IMG/VR virus record: IMGVR_UViG_3300009149_007059
Coordinates: 1 to 21,261 of that record
DNA from: a virus
Length of the DNA stretch: 21,261 nt
Direction: 5' to 3' (one strand)
In this document: positions 7,967 through 14,254 of the stretch, piece after piece
How positions within the stretch are numbered: the first letter of the stretch is position 1
Layout: the number at the start of each line of letters is the position of its first letter
Notes under the pieces: model-generated
Databases searched by the model: none
The model's input: only the letters and a program-made list of their open reading frames with translations
Told to the model about the DNA's origin: nothing
Program-made: the position numbers and the translations under genes

Positions 7967-9001
7967 TTAAAATAACTCACTTTCATCATCTTCACTGTCT
8001 TCATCATCTTCCTGAGCATCTTTATACTTTTTTGTTATTTCTTCAATACGTTTCTTTTGTTCTTCCTCAATTTCTTTCTTAAAAATTGGTGCTAAATAAT
8101 CAATAACATATTTAAATCTATCAGTACCATTTTTAAAATCCCATTCCTTAACAGTAGATGTATCTACATCATATAATTCGGATAAAAATTCATAATCTTT
8201 AAAATATGTAGGTGGTGTATCACCATCTTTTAGTTCTACGACATTTTCAGTAACAAGATTAGTTTTATCAAACTTTAATGTTGCTGTAAATGATTGAGTT
8301 CCATTAGTTAGAAAAACGTTCAATTTATCTTTTTTAATTGAACAAACATGTATGTTACAATTAAATGGTTTTTCATCAATTTTAATCCAAGTATCAATGT
8401 CCATTAAATTATTAATAAATCTTTCAATTATTTTTTGATATTCAAAATCATGTTTTTCATATTGGATAGTAGATTTTAAACTATCTTGTAATAATTTAAT
8501 TAAATCATTATCAAATGCCAATAATGCATCTTCACGTTGTTTAATTTGTTCTCTTTGTTGTTCAAGTGCTTTCTCATATAAATCTTTTTGTTGTTCTTCA
8601 TGTTCAGCACGTTTTACTTTTTCGTATTCTTCAGGATCTTTCTTATATAACAATGAGTCTCTAATTTCTAACATACGATATTCATCTTTAACTGTCCCGA
8701 TAAACTCTGAAAATTCAGTATTTTCTTCTAATTTTTCTTTGAGTTTATATTTCAATTCTTCAGAACTAGTTATATCACTGAAGAATACAGCAGGTGCAAA
8801 TTTTTCAACTTTAATATCACATTCTAAGAAAAGTTCTTCAATAATATGTGTTGGTGAGAACTCTAATGAATCTACATCAAATTTAGACTCACTGTTTAAT
8901 ACATAAATAAGATTTCCATCTGGCTCTTTACTTTCAATTAAATGAAAACAATAAGAAACATCTTGTGAAAATAATTTTAATAAATTTTTCTTTTTACTCA
9001 T
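7967..9001 (-). CDS. unknown coiled-coil protein with acidic tail, within the AAA+/VWA cluster
   Basis: The 344-residue protein matches no family I recognise. Residues about 1-100 look globular. Residues about 105-165 form a charged coiled coil rich in E, K and Q. Residues about 190-300 look like a mixed alpha/beta domain. The last 35 residues run from a basic helix (KKRIEEITKKYK) into a very acidic tail (DDEDSEDDESE). It lies 83 bases after neither an overlap nor a coupling signal but is transcribed with the cluster that holds the AAA+ and VWA genes. A cytoplasmic structural or scaffold-like role is possible, without specific evidence. The leader contains a TATATTTG element. Confidence 0.75.
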   Translation of the reverse strand: MSKKKNLLKLFSQDVSYCFHLIESKEPDGNLIYVLNSESKFDVDSLEFSPTHIIEELFLECDIKVEKFAPAVFFSDITSSEELKYKLKEKLEENTEFSEFIGTVKDEYRMLEIRDSLLYKKDPEEYEKVKRAEHEEQQKDLYEKALEQQREQIKQREDALLAFDNDLIKLLQDSLKSTIQYEKHDFEYQKIIERFINNLMDIDTWIKIDEKPFNCNIHVCSIKKDKLNVFLTNGTQSFTATLKFDKTNLVTENVVELKDGDTPPTYFKDYEFLSELYDVDTSTVKEWDFKNGTDRFKYVIDYLAPIFKKEIEEEQKKRIEEITKKYKDAQEDDEDSEDDESELF

Positions 9002-9045
9002 TTTTTTATTTATATATTTTTTTATATTTAAATACTTTGGTAGTA

Positions 9046-9053
9046 CAAATATA
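9046..9053 (-). promoter_or_regulatory. -7 promoter element (TATATTTG) for the 344-residue gene
   Basis: This minus-strand match to TAnnTTTG lies 45 bases upstream of the ATG at 9001. No TTG occurs at the right distance, where the neighbouring terminator hairpin begins, so this is a weaker candidate than the others. Confidence 0.4.
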
Positions 9054-9062
9054 ATAAAAAAA

Positions 9063-9086
9063 AGTTGATATTAAAAAATATCAACT
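9063..9086 (-). terminator. strong hairpin terminator after the VWA gene
   Basis: There is a perfect 10-base stem (9063-9072 with 9077-9086) and an AAAA loop. On the minus strand it follows the VWA gene stop and is followed by a T-rich run (complement of 9055-9062). On the plus strand it is followed by eight T residues, so it could stop transcription from both sides. Confidence 0.8.
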
Positions 9087-9110
9087 CCTTTTTTTTATTT
9101 TAATTGTAAA

Positions 9111-10721
9111 TTAATCCTCTTTTCCTATGTTTTCAATCTGTTTAACTTTACCATTATCATAAGTAAGTGGACATTTACTTGCTGTTGATAAAATTAACGT
9201 TTTAGTTTTAACATCTTTAAAATTTAAAGAGTCTGTCCAACCATCAGTTAAAATAACTGAATTAAACATGTTAATTTTATTCTTTTTGTCTGTAACAAAA
9301 TCGATTCCAGGTTGTAAAACAGTTCCACCTAAACCACTAATTTTCATTTTTTCAAGTTCTTTTTTATCCTTAATTTTGTATACTTTTTGGATTCTGGTGT
9401 CACATTGAATTAGATTTATTCTAATATCATTTTGAAAGATATAAGATAAAACTTTTTCAAAATCCCCACCCATTGAACCAGATGTATCAAGAAGAACATT
9501 AATTTCATTACTGAATTTTTTATGTCCTTTTAATCCACTAATACCTCTACGATTTGGACGAACAATTGTTTTTTGTTTTTTTGTTCCAAATACATGGTTT
9601 GTCATGGTTCTTTTGATTTCTTTTAAATAATCTTTTTTAGTTTTTCTAAGTTTATTTAAAATAGTATCAATATCTCCTGATTCTAATCCACGGTTTTTAA
9701 GTTTGGTCATAATCCCTTCAACAATCTCCCTTTTTAATTCTTGAGGGATATCATCTGGTAAGTGTGCATCAAGAGTATTTTGTTCTTCTCTTTCTTCTCC
9801 TTCAAATATAGTGTCCATTGAGTACATCTCTGCACCATTTTGACCATAATCTCCATATTTGTTTTTACCTGAGGTATCTGTTTTTCCTTGATGAGATTTG
9901 TTGTTGTTATGCTCGTGTCCACAGCTAGGACATTTTGATGTACCACCTTGACCTTCACCTTGTCCTTCACTTTGACCTTGACCTTCACCTTGTCCTTCAC
10001 CTTCTCCACCTTCACCTTGACCTTTTTCGCCTTCACCTTGACCTTCACCTTTTTCGCCTTTTTTTCCATCTGAACCTTGACCGTCTTTTTCTTCTTCACC
10101 ATCACCTTCAGATTTTTCTTGACTTGCGCCACACTTAGGACATTTATTGGCTTCATTTTTCATTTTTTGAATCTTGTCCTTATTCTTTTCTTGCCATTTC
10201 CTTTTTTCGTTAACATACCATTCGTACAAATTTTCAAAAATAGGTTCACCTTTATATTCCTTAGGAATAAATAATGCACTATTGTTTTCAAATTCATCTT
10301 TTGGTACACTAATAAAAGGTTTAACTCCACTACCAAGACCTTGTTTTTTCATTATTTCATCAAAGATAACTTGGTTGATGATCATATCTTGGACGATGTT
10401 TGCAGAACGCATATTGTACCCAACTGACCTTTTCACGTGATCAAACAAAATGTGGAATTCTTCATGTACTAATAAGAAATTAACTTCTGGTTGAGGTAAT
10501 TTATCAATAAACCCTCTATCCCAATAGAAGTTCATTCCTTCTGAAGTAACATTTACTCCAGCTGTTGGAATATAAGGATTATTCTTTGACTCATAAAAGT
10601 TAATAAAAAGAGCGAATTCTCCATAATATGGTAAATTACCAGTTGCCATCATTGCTACTACAGATTCTGTGAGCTTTTCATGCATTTGGTCTGGTATTAC
10701 GTGTTTATAAAAATCTAACAT
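9111..10721 (-). CDS. putative metallopeptidase-like plus VWA (MIDAS) domain protein, DUF2201 type
   Basis: The 536 residues carry an N-terminal zincin-like domain with HEEFHILFDH (86-95), that is HExxH plus a third histidine, followed by QDMIIN (111-116), as in DUF2201_N putative metallopeptidases. CPKC (194-197) and CPSCGHEH (264-271) flank a low-complexity stretch rich in G, E, Q and K (about 201-262). The C-terminal VWA-like domain has a complete MIDAS: DTSGS (412-416), the GGT loop (465-467) and TDG (492-494). VWA proteins of this class are partners of MoxR-type AAA+ ATPases, and such an ATPase is encoded downstream in the same direction. Whether the HExxH site cuts peptide bonds is not established for the family. 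The gene has its own host-type promoter and terminator. No signal peptide was seen, so it is probably cytoplasmic. Confidence 0.88.
   Translation of the reverse strand: MLDFYKHVIPDQMHEKLTESVVAMMATGNLPYYGEFALFINFYESKNNPYIPTAGVNVTSEGMNFYWDRGFIDKLPQPEVNFLLVHEEFHILFDHVKRSVGYNMRSANIVQDMIINQVIFDEIMKKQGLGSGVKPFISVPKDEFENNSALFIPKEYKGEPIFENLYEWYVNEKRKWQEKNKDKIQKMKNEANKCPKCGASQEKSEGDGEEEKDGQGSDGKKGEKGEGQGEGEKGQGEGGEGEGQGEGQGQSEGQGEGQGGTSKCPSCGHEHNNNKSHQGKTDTSGKNKYGDYGQNGAEMYSMDTIFEGEEREEQNTLDAHLPDDIPQELKREIVEGIMTKLKNRGLESGDIDTILNKLRKTKKDYLKEIKRTMTNHVFGTKKQKTIVRPNRRGISGLKGHKKFSNEINVLLDTSGSMGGDFEKVLSYIFQNDIRINLIQCDTRIQKVYKIKDKKELEKMKISGLGGTVLQPGIDFVTDKKNKINMFNSVILTDGWTDSLNFKDVKTKTLILSTASKCPLTYDNGKVKQIENIGKED
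9944..10120 (-). repeat. coding low-complexity repeat (Gly-Glu-Gly-Gln-type)
   Basis: Many copies of a 6- to 12-base pattern (plus-strand accttcacctt-type) encode GEGQ, GEGE and GEKG units within the VWA protein. It lies between two CxxC pairs. Both other frames and the opposite strand are also open here as a by-product of the repeat, producing spurious ORFs. Confidence 0.8.
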
Positions 10722-10724
10722 ACT

Positions 10725-10756
10725 AATTTATTTTTAATTTATTTTTAATTTATTTA
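10725..10756 (-). repeat. three tandem 11-base units in the VWA gene leader
   Basis: The plus-strand unit aatttattttt occurs twice exactly and a third time almost exactly, filling the untranslated leader between the promoter and the ATG at 10721. On the mRNA it gives an A-rich stretch just before the start codon, which could help ribosome binding in Bacteroidota, where Shine-Dalgarno sequences are rare. Confidence 0.6.
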
Positions 10757-10766
10757 TTATTTTATA

Positions 10767-10797
10767 CAAAAATACAATTTATTTGTTACAATATCAA
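10767..10797 (-). promoter_or_regulatory. Bacteroidota-type promoter for the VWA gene
   Basis: On the minus strand, TTG (10797-10795), a 20-base spacer and TATTTTTG (10774-10767) match TTG-N19/20-TAnnTTTG. It lies about 46 bases upstream of the ATG at 10721. Confidence 0.7.
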
Positions 10798-10798
10798 A

Positions 10799-11098
10799 TT
10801 ATTCCTTCTTATTTTTTAACCAAAGTAAATATAATATTACAAATATTACAAAAGGTAAGAAGATAAAAGAATTCATTTGTATTGTTTTTTTTACTCCAAA
10901 CAATTTAACTTCCTCTTTAAGAATTCGGTATGTGCCCTTTATATAATAAAAGGTACTATCCATTTCTTGTTTAATTGTGTCAATATCTTCGACAACTTTT
11001 TTAGTGTCTAGTCTTTCAAAATCTTGTATTTCTCTTGATTGAGAAAAACACATTGTTACTGTGAGTAACATAAATAATACTAATCCAATCTTTTTCAT
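10799..11098 (-). CDS. small exported protein with signal peptide and C-terminal TM anchor
   Basis: Residues 1-20 of the 99 form a signal peptide (MKKIGLVLF... ending TMCFSQ), a style common in flavobacteria. Residues 21-75 are a charged, helical extracytoplasmic segment. Residues about 77-94 form a membrane helix containing Pro82, followed by the basic stop-transfer tail KNKKE. The topology is N-out/C-in. Two roles fit this layout. One is a substrate of the rhomboid protease encoded immediately upstream in the same direction, since rhomboids prefer N-out helices with helix breakers. The other is a spanin-like lysis protein; however, Cys17 lacks a proper lipobox (Met at -1), which argues against a lipoprotein. 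The gene has its own host-type promoter. Function is inference only. Confidence 0.75.
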   Translation of the reverse strand: MKKIGLVLFMLLTVTMCFSQSREIQDFERLDTKKVVEDIDTIKQEMDSTFYYIKGTYRILKEEVKLFGVKKTIQMNSFIFLPFVIFVILYLLWLKNKKE

Positions 11099-11123
11099 AA
11101 TTTTATATATTTATTATTTAATA

Positions 11124-11153
11124 CAAAGATAGGATTTTTTTTCTAAATTACAA
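11124..11153 (-). promoter_or_regulatory. Bacteroidota-type promoter for the exported TM protein gene
   Basis: On the minus strand, TTG (11153-11151), a 19-base spacer and TATCTTTG (11131-11124) match the consensus very well. It sits in the 57-base gap between the rhomboid gene stop and the ATG at 11098. Confidence 0.75.
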
Positions 11154-11155
11154 AA

Positions 11156-11860
11156 TTATTGGGTATATATTTTTTTATTTTGTTTCCACCAATATGTAAG
11201 GATATATCCACCTATTAAACCACCTAAATGTGCAAAGTGTCCAATCCCAAACCCAAGTGAAGGGTTTACTAATGATGCTAACCCAAATACTAATGAAAAT
11301 GCTGCGAAACCGTAAAATGCATATTTTAATTTCATCGGTATAATAAACATTAACATAACTTTTGCTTCTGGTGCAATAAATATAAATGCTGCGAATAATC
11401 CTGATAATGCTCCTGATGCGCCTACTGCTGGTCCTGTTCCAAGATACATCCAAAATATAGATGATACTAAGCCTGATAAGAAATAAACAATTAAAAATTT
11501 ACGTTGACCAATTACTCTTTCAAGTTGGTTTCCAAATGACCATAACATAAACATATTAAATGCTAAGTGTAAAAAACCACCATGTAAAAACATTGATGTT
11601 AATACTTGGTATGGTTGGAAGTTTGGGTTTGATGTTGGGTATAATGCATAATTTTGTATTATTGCACTATATAATAACGATGCGATAAATATTACAACAT
11701 TTAATACAATTAAATTTCTAACTGTGTTAGTTGAGTTGGCTATTGATGTAAATTTGTAGGTTTTTTCACGCCTTTTTTGTGTTTTAATTGCTTCTTTTTT
11801 ATATTCCCTATATTCAGGCGTATCTAACAATCCTCTCATTCGTTTACTTTTAGAACTCAT
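11156..11860 (-). CDS. rhomboid family intramembrane serine protease
   Basis: This polytopic inner-membrane protease cleaves transmembrane segments. I chose the ATG at 11860 (MSSKSKRMRG, 234 residues) over a TTG nine bases further up. A basic cytoplasmic N-terminus of about 45 residues precedes about six membrane helices. The catalytic set is intact: HxxxN in HLAFNM (H98, N102), the serine in GASGALSG (S149) and the histidine in GHFAHLGG (H211), with GxxxG-type packing in the last helix (GGLIGG). It appears complete and active. Rhomboids are common in bacteria but unusual in phages. The neighbour downstream on the same strand (10799-11098) encodes a single-TM exported protein that could be its substrate. 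The leader contains a TAAATTTG -7-like element at 11895-11902. Confidence 0.92.
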   Translation of the reverse strand: MSSKSKRMRGLLDTPEYREYKKEAIKTQKRREKTYKFTSIANSTNTVRNLIVLNVVIFIASLLYSAIIQNYALYPTSNPNFQPYQVLTSMFLHGGFLHLAFNMFMLWSFGNQLERVIGQRKFLIVYFLSGLVSSIFWMYLGTGPAVGASGALSGLFAAFIFIAPEAKVMLMFIIPMKLKYAFYGFAAFSLVFGLASLVNPSLGFGIGHFAHLGGLIGGYILTYWWKQNKKIYTQ

Positions 11861-11885
11861 AATAATCAATTTTTAAATGTTAATA

Positions 11886-12140
11886 CTATCTTTTCAAATT
11901 TATATCTTTGTTTTTTGTGGTTGTAAGTTTACACATTTTGTTTAATTCGACATGTCTAACAATATATCTCCATTCAGTCCTTAATTCTGCATTTTCTTCA
12001 TTTTCTAATTCTTTATTAAGTAATAATTCTATAATAATGTTAATGGTTAATAGATTTTTAATGTGGAGAAAAAAGGCATATATATACCATCTTTTTCTCC
12101 ACATTTTAACATACCATTTACAAGATTCATATGAAATCAT
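11886..12140 (-). CDS. possible small ORF coupled to the sigma factor gene
   Basis: The frame gives 84 residues with its ATG overlapping the sigma factor stop as ATGA, a common coupling arrangement. The C-terminal half (about 38-70, ELLLNKELENEENAEL onward) looks like a genuine charged helical protein. The N-terminal third is read from a long palindrome (12061-12104) and looks less protein-like. Either the whole ORF is real, or only the C-terminal part is, from a start I cannot identify. If the palindrome is a transcription terminator for the sigma gene, the ATGA start would be silent. No family was recognised. Confidence 0.4.
   Translation of the reverse strand: MISYESCKWYVKMWRKRWYIYAFFLHIKNLLTINIIIELLLNKELENEENAELRTEWRYIVRHVELNKMCKLTTTKNKDINLKR
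11895..11902 (-). promoter_or_regulatory. possible -7 promoter element (TAAATTTG) for the rhomboid gene
   Basis: This minus-strand match to TAnnTTTG lies 34 bases upstream of the chosen ATG. No TTG occurs at 19-21 bases, so the assignment is weak. It also lies inside the uncertain small ORF 11886-12140. Confidence 0.35.
12061..12104. repeat. 13-bp perfect inverted repeat with AT-rich centre
   Basis: The arms atgtggagaaaaa (12061-12073) and its exact complement (12092-12104) flank an 18-base spacer whose core (ggcatatatatacc) is nearly palindromic too. It lies 33 bases after the sigma factor stop on the minus strand. It could be a bidirectional terminator (inner GG/CC stem flanked by A and T tracts), a protein-binding palindrome, or an RNA regulatory hairpin. 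Confidence 0.7.
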
Positions 12141-12763
12141 AATTTAAAGCCATTTATATCTATGTCCTGAAATTTTTTAAATATTTTTTTCTTAATAATA
12201 CTTCTACCTTTTTTAATTTGAGATTTGATAGTAGATAAATTAATATTTAGATTTTCTGAAATTTCTTTATATGCCATACCTTCTATTTCTCTCATAATTA
12301 AAACTTTCTTGTATTTATAATCCTTTTCAGGTAAATTGTAGATTGTATCTTTAATCATATTTGCCTTTTTAACAAAAATATTATATTCATCTACGACTTT
12401 TTTCCCATCATCATATGGAATTAAATTAGATAGATTAAAATTTTCTGCCATTTCTTTATCTAAAGAATTGGTAGGGATTCGTTCACTATCTTTATGTGCT
12501 TTTTTTACAATATTTTCAGCTATTTTATAAATCCATGTATTTACCTGAGCACCACCTTCGTCAGGTCTCTTATATGTATTTATATTTAACATTGCTTGTA
12601 TAAAAGCATCATCTACATGATCTTCTGCTACTTCAAGATCCTTAGTGTATCTTGAAATATACCAAATTAATTTTGGTTTTTGATTCTTGTAAAATTCTTT
12701 AAAGTTAATACCAGTTCGTTCTTCGAACTTTAATTCTAGTTCATTATTAATTACTTCTTTCAT
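12137..12763 (-). CDS. ECF-type sigma-70 family RNA polymerase sigma factor
   Basis: The 208 residues have the two-domain ECF layout. Region 2 spans about 21-93, including AEDHVDDAFIQAMLNI and the NTWIYKIAENIVKKA promoter-melting segment. Region 4 spans about 139-193 with a helix-turn-helix at roughly 162-188 (GMAYKEISENLNINLSTIKS). A linker of about 45 residues joins them, and region 3 is absent. It should bind host core RNA polymerase and direct it to a dedicated promoter set. In a phage, the likely targets are late or middle genes, by analogy with T4 gp55. No anti-sigma factor is adjacent. No clear TTG/TAnnTTTG promoter precedes it; the gap to the upstream gene is 80 bases. Confidence 0.88.
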   Translation of the reverse strand: MKEVINNELELKFEERTGINFKEFYKNQKPKLIWYISRYTKDLEVAEDHVDDAFIQAMLNINTYKRPDEGGAQVNTWIYKIAENIVKKAHKDSERIPTNSLDKEMAENFNLSNLIPYDDGKKVVDEYNIFVKKANMIKDTIYNLPEKDYKYKKVLIMREIEGMAYKEISENLNINLSTIKSQIKKGRSIIKKKIFKKFQDIDINGFKL

Positions 12764-12843
12764 ATATATTATTTAGGACATTTATATAGTAAATAAATAA
12801 TGCTTTGTTTATATTTATTTTACTAAAACCTCTCTTATTTTTT

Positions 12844-13272
12844 TTAAATTTCTGTTACAGTGTTTTCAAATTTTAATAACCTGAAACCTAGAATCTTAAT
12901 TTCAGAGTCATTTTTATGAAACTCTGCCATTCTACCTTTTGTTTTAAATATATTATCCCAATCCTTAACACGTTCTTTCATTAATTTTATTTGTTCATCT
13001 GTTGGTTTATTATAAAAAAATATAGCAACAGAGTTATTCATCCCAGATTTTGGTTCTAGCCAACAACTTGTTGGTCTATAACATCCATGATCATCTGCAA
13101 CTTGCTGTATATCATCTTCAAAGTTAATTGGTAATTTTTCAACCATATCTTCTCCAACTCCACAATCTCCAACTACTCCTGTTAAATATGCTGTCATTTC
13201 TCTTTCAAAATTACCAGCATATGAATTTGTGTCTATGATAAATGCATAACCATTTTTTGGTCCATCTTCCAT
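12844..13272 (-). CDS. unknown conserved-looking phage protein
   Basis: The 142 residues begin with a beta-like segment (GYAFIIDTNSYAGNFEREM). A glycine- and cysteine-containing loop region follows (about 31-73, with C37, C64 and C70), then a helix and a basic C-terminal stretch. I recognise no family. Its ATG follows the stop of the upstream gene by a single base (TAA-G-ATG), so translation is almost certainly coupled to the 155-residue protein. It is the last gene of the minus-strand run that begins at 15103, ahead of the sigma factor. Confidence 0.75.
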   Translation of the reverse strand: MEDGPKNGYAFIIDTNSYAGNFEREMTAYLTGVVGDCGVGEDMVEKLPINFEDDIQQVADDHGCYRPTSCWLEPKSGMNNSVAIFFYNKPTDEQIKLMKERVKDWDNIFKTKGRMAEFHKNDSEIKILGFRLLKFENTVTEI

Positions 13273-13273
13273 C

Positions 13274-13741
13274 TTATTTCTCCTTTTCTTTCTTTTTATT
13301 TTCTAAAAATTCTCTAATTCTATCTCTCTCTTGTGTACTAGGGGTTGAGTGATAATAACCTATGTGTGTTCTTTGTAATATTTTATTTTTACATTTACAA
13401 TTTTCTTGCATCCACATTAATAACTTAAAATTATTTTCATTTTTTGGTAGTAAGTATTTATAATGACCTTCTTCTTGTATAATTATTATGCCATGTGTTT
13501 CATAAATTTCTTCCGTTACACATTCTTTTACACTAAATTGATACTTATCCCAATATGTTTTTTCTTTGTTTTTTGTTACTTTTTTAATAAAACTCCAAAA
13601 GAATTCAATATGATTTTTAGCTGCTTCATGATGATTTTTATGTGCTTTTATGTCACCACTATGAAATTTTTTCATATAATATGGTGACCCATAATACCTT
13701 ACTTTTAAAATGTAATAATCTTTACTGTTTAATAGTTTCAT
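13274..13741 (-). CDS. unknown basic phage protein
   Basis: The product has 155 residues, is rich in K, Y and H, and is very basic. It has a central helical, aromatic segment (about 36-75) and two cysteines in NCKCKN near residue 115-117. The tail is highly charged (about 137-155, ERDRIREFLENKKKEKEK). No domain was recognised. It is preceded by the 48-residue TM ORF and followed at one base by the 142-residue gene. A nucleic-acid-binding role would fit the charge but is not shown. Confidence 0.72.
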   Translation of the reverse strand: MKLLNSKDYYILKVRYYGSPYYMKKFHSGDIKAHKNHHEAAKNHIEFFWSFIKKVTKNKEKTYWDKYQFSVKECVTEEIYETHGIIIIQEEGHYKYLLPKNENNFKLLMWMQENCKCKNKILQRTHIGYYHSTPSTQERDRIREFLENKKKEKEK

Positions 13742-13782
13742 TTGTTTTTGATCTCCCCCATTTATTTTTATAGATTTTGGTA

Positions 13783-13929
13783 TTATTTACCTCTTTTCAT
13801 TTTTAAAATTTCATACTTAATAAAATTAACAGCATCATCAATCATACCAACTTTTGTTGCGTAATATGTATACCAAATAATAAGGATAAAAAATACTACA
13901 ATACAAATAATCATTTCTGTTTCACTCAT
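13783..13929 (-). CDS. 48-residue single-TM microprotein
   Basis: Translating the complement from the ATG at 13929 gives MSETEMIICIVVFFILIIWY followed by a polar helix and the basic end KMKRGK, then TAA. Residues about 6-23 are a clear membrane helix with a short acidic N-terminus and a C-terminal cytoplasmic or periplasmic tail. It fills the gap between the zinc-knuckle gene (5 bases away) and the 155-residue gene (41 bases), consistent with gene-dense phage packing. The function is unknown. Confidence 0.6.
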   Translation of the reverse strand: MSETEMIICIVVFFILIIWYTYYATKVGMIDDAVNFIKYEILKMKRGK

Positions 13930-13934
13930 TGTTT

Positions 13935-14171
13935 TTATAGTTTATTTAAATTCTCCAATTTTTTTTCTCTGATAAATTTTTCAATAATATTAAAATCTAT
14001 ACTTTCTAATAATACAATAGGATCTATTCCCTTAAATTGTCCTTTTTTGATTGTTAAATCAGGTTTTGACCAATTTGGTACTTTATACATACACATATTA
14101 CATCGTCCATAACCAAATATTTCCTGACTAAAACATTCTATACAACCACCATGGTATATTTTTGTTGCCAT
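13935..14171 (-). CDS. small zinc-knuckle protein
   Basis: The 78-residue protein contains CIEC (10-13) and CNMC (24-27), two CxxC pairs separated by ten residues, predicted to bind one zinc ion. A short beta or loop region follows, then a C-terminal helix (about 52-77). The fold resembles small phage zinc-ribbon proteins that often contact nucleic acid or polymerase, but no specific family was recognised. Its ATG lies three bases after the stop of a 21-codon ORF and five bases upstream of the next ORF, indicating a compact operon. Confidence 0.75.
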   Translation of the reverse strand: MATKIYHGGCIECFSQEIFGYGRCNMCMYKVPNWSKPDLTIKKGQFKGIDPIVLLESIDFNIIEKFIREKKLENLNKL

Positions 14172-14174
14172 TTT

Positions 14175-14240
14175 TTATTTTAAAAATATTAAATAAAAAG
14201 CCAATATAATAAAAAATAAATATAGTAATAATTCCTTCAT
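14175..14240 (-). CDS. possible 21-residue hydrophobic micro-ORF
   Basis: The complement reads ATG then MKELLLYLFFIILAFYLIFLK and TAA: almost entirely one membrane helix with charged ends. It exactly fills the gap between the stop at 14255 and the ATG at 14171, with an AAA spacer before the next start. The position and sensible sequence favour a real micro-ORF or a translation-coupling leader, but AT-rich DNA gives such hydrophobic ORFs by chance easily. Confidence 0.35.
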   Translation of the reverse strand: MKELLLYLFFIILAFYLIFLK

Positions 14241-14254
14241 TATATTAATTATTA

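Noticed and set aside
9734-10156. 140-codon minus-strand frame rich in K and V, and plus-strand frames at 9935-10440
   Set aside because: They are by-products of the GEGQ-coding repeat and the rest of the VWA gene; their compositions are extreme and no motif is present.
11858-11869. TTG start for the rhomboid gene
   Set aside because: An ATG nine bases downstream gives a natural MSSKSKR start; the TTG adds only three residues.
11908-12147. 79-codon plus-strand frame
   Set aside because: It is the mirror of the minus-strand small ORF across the palindrome, mostly hydrophobic, with no promoter or leader.
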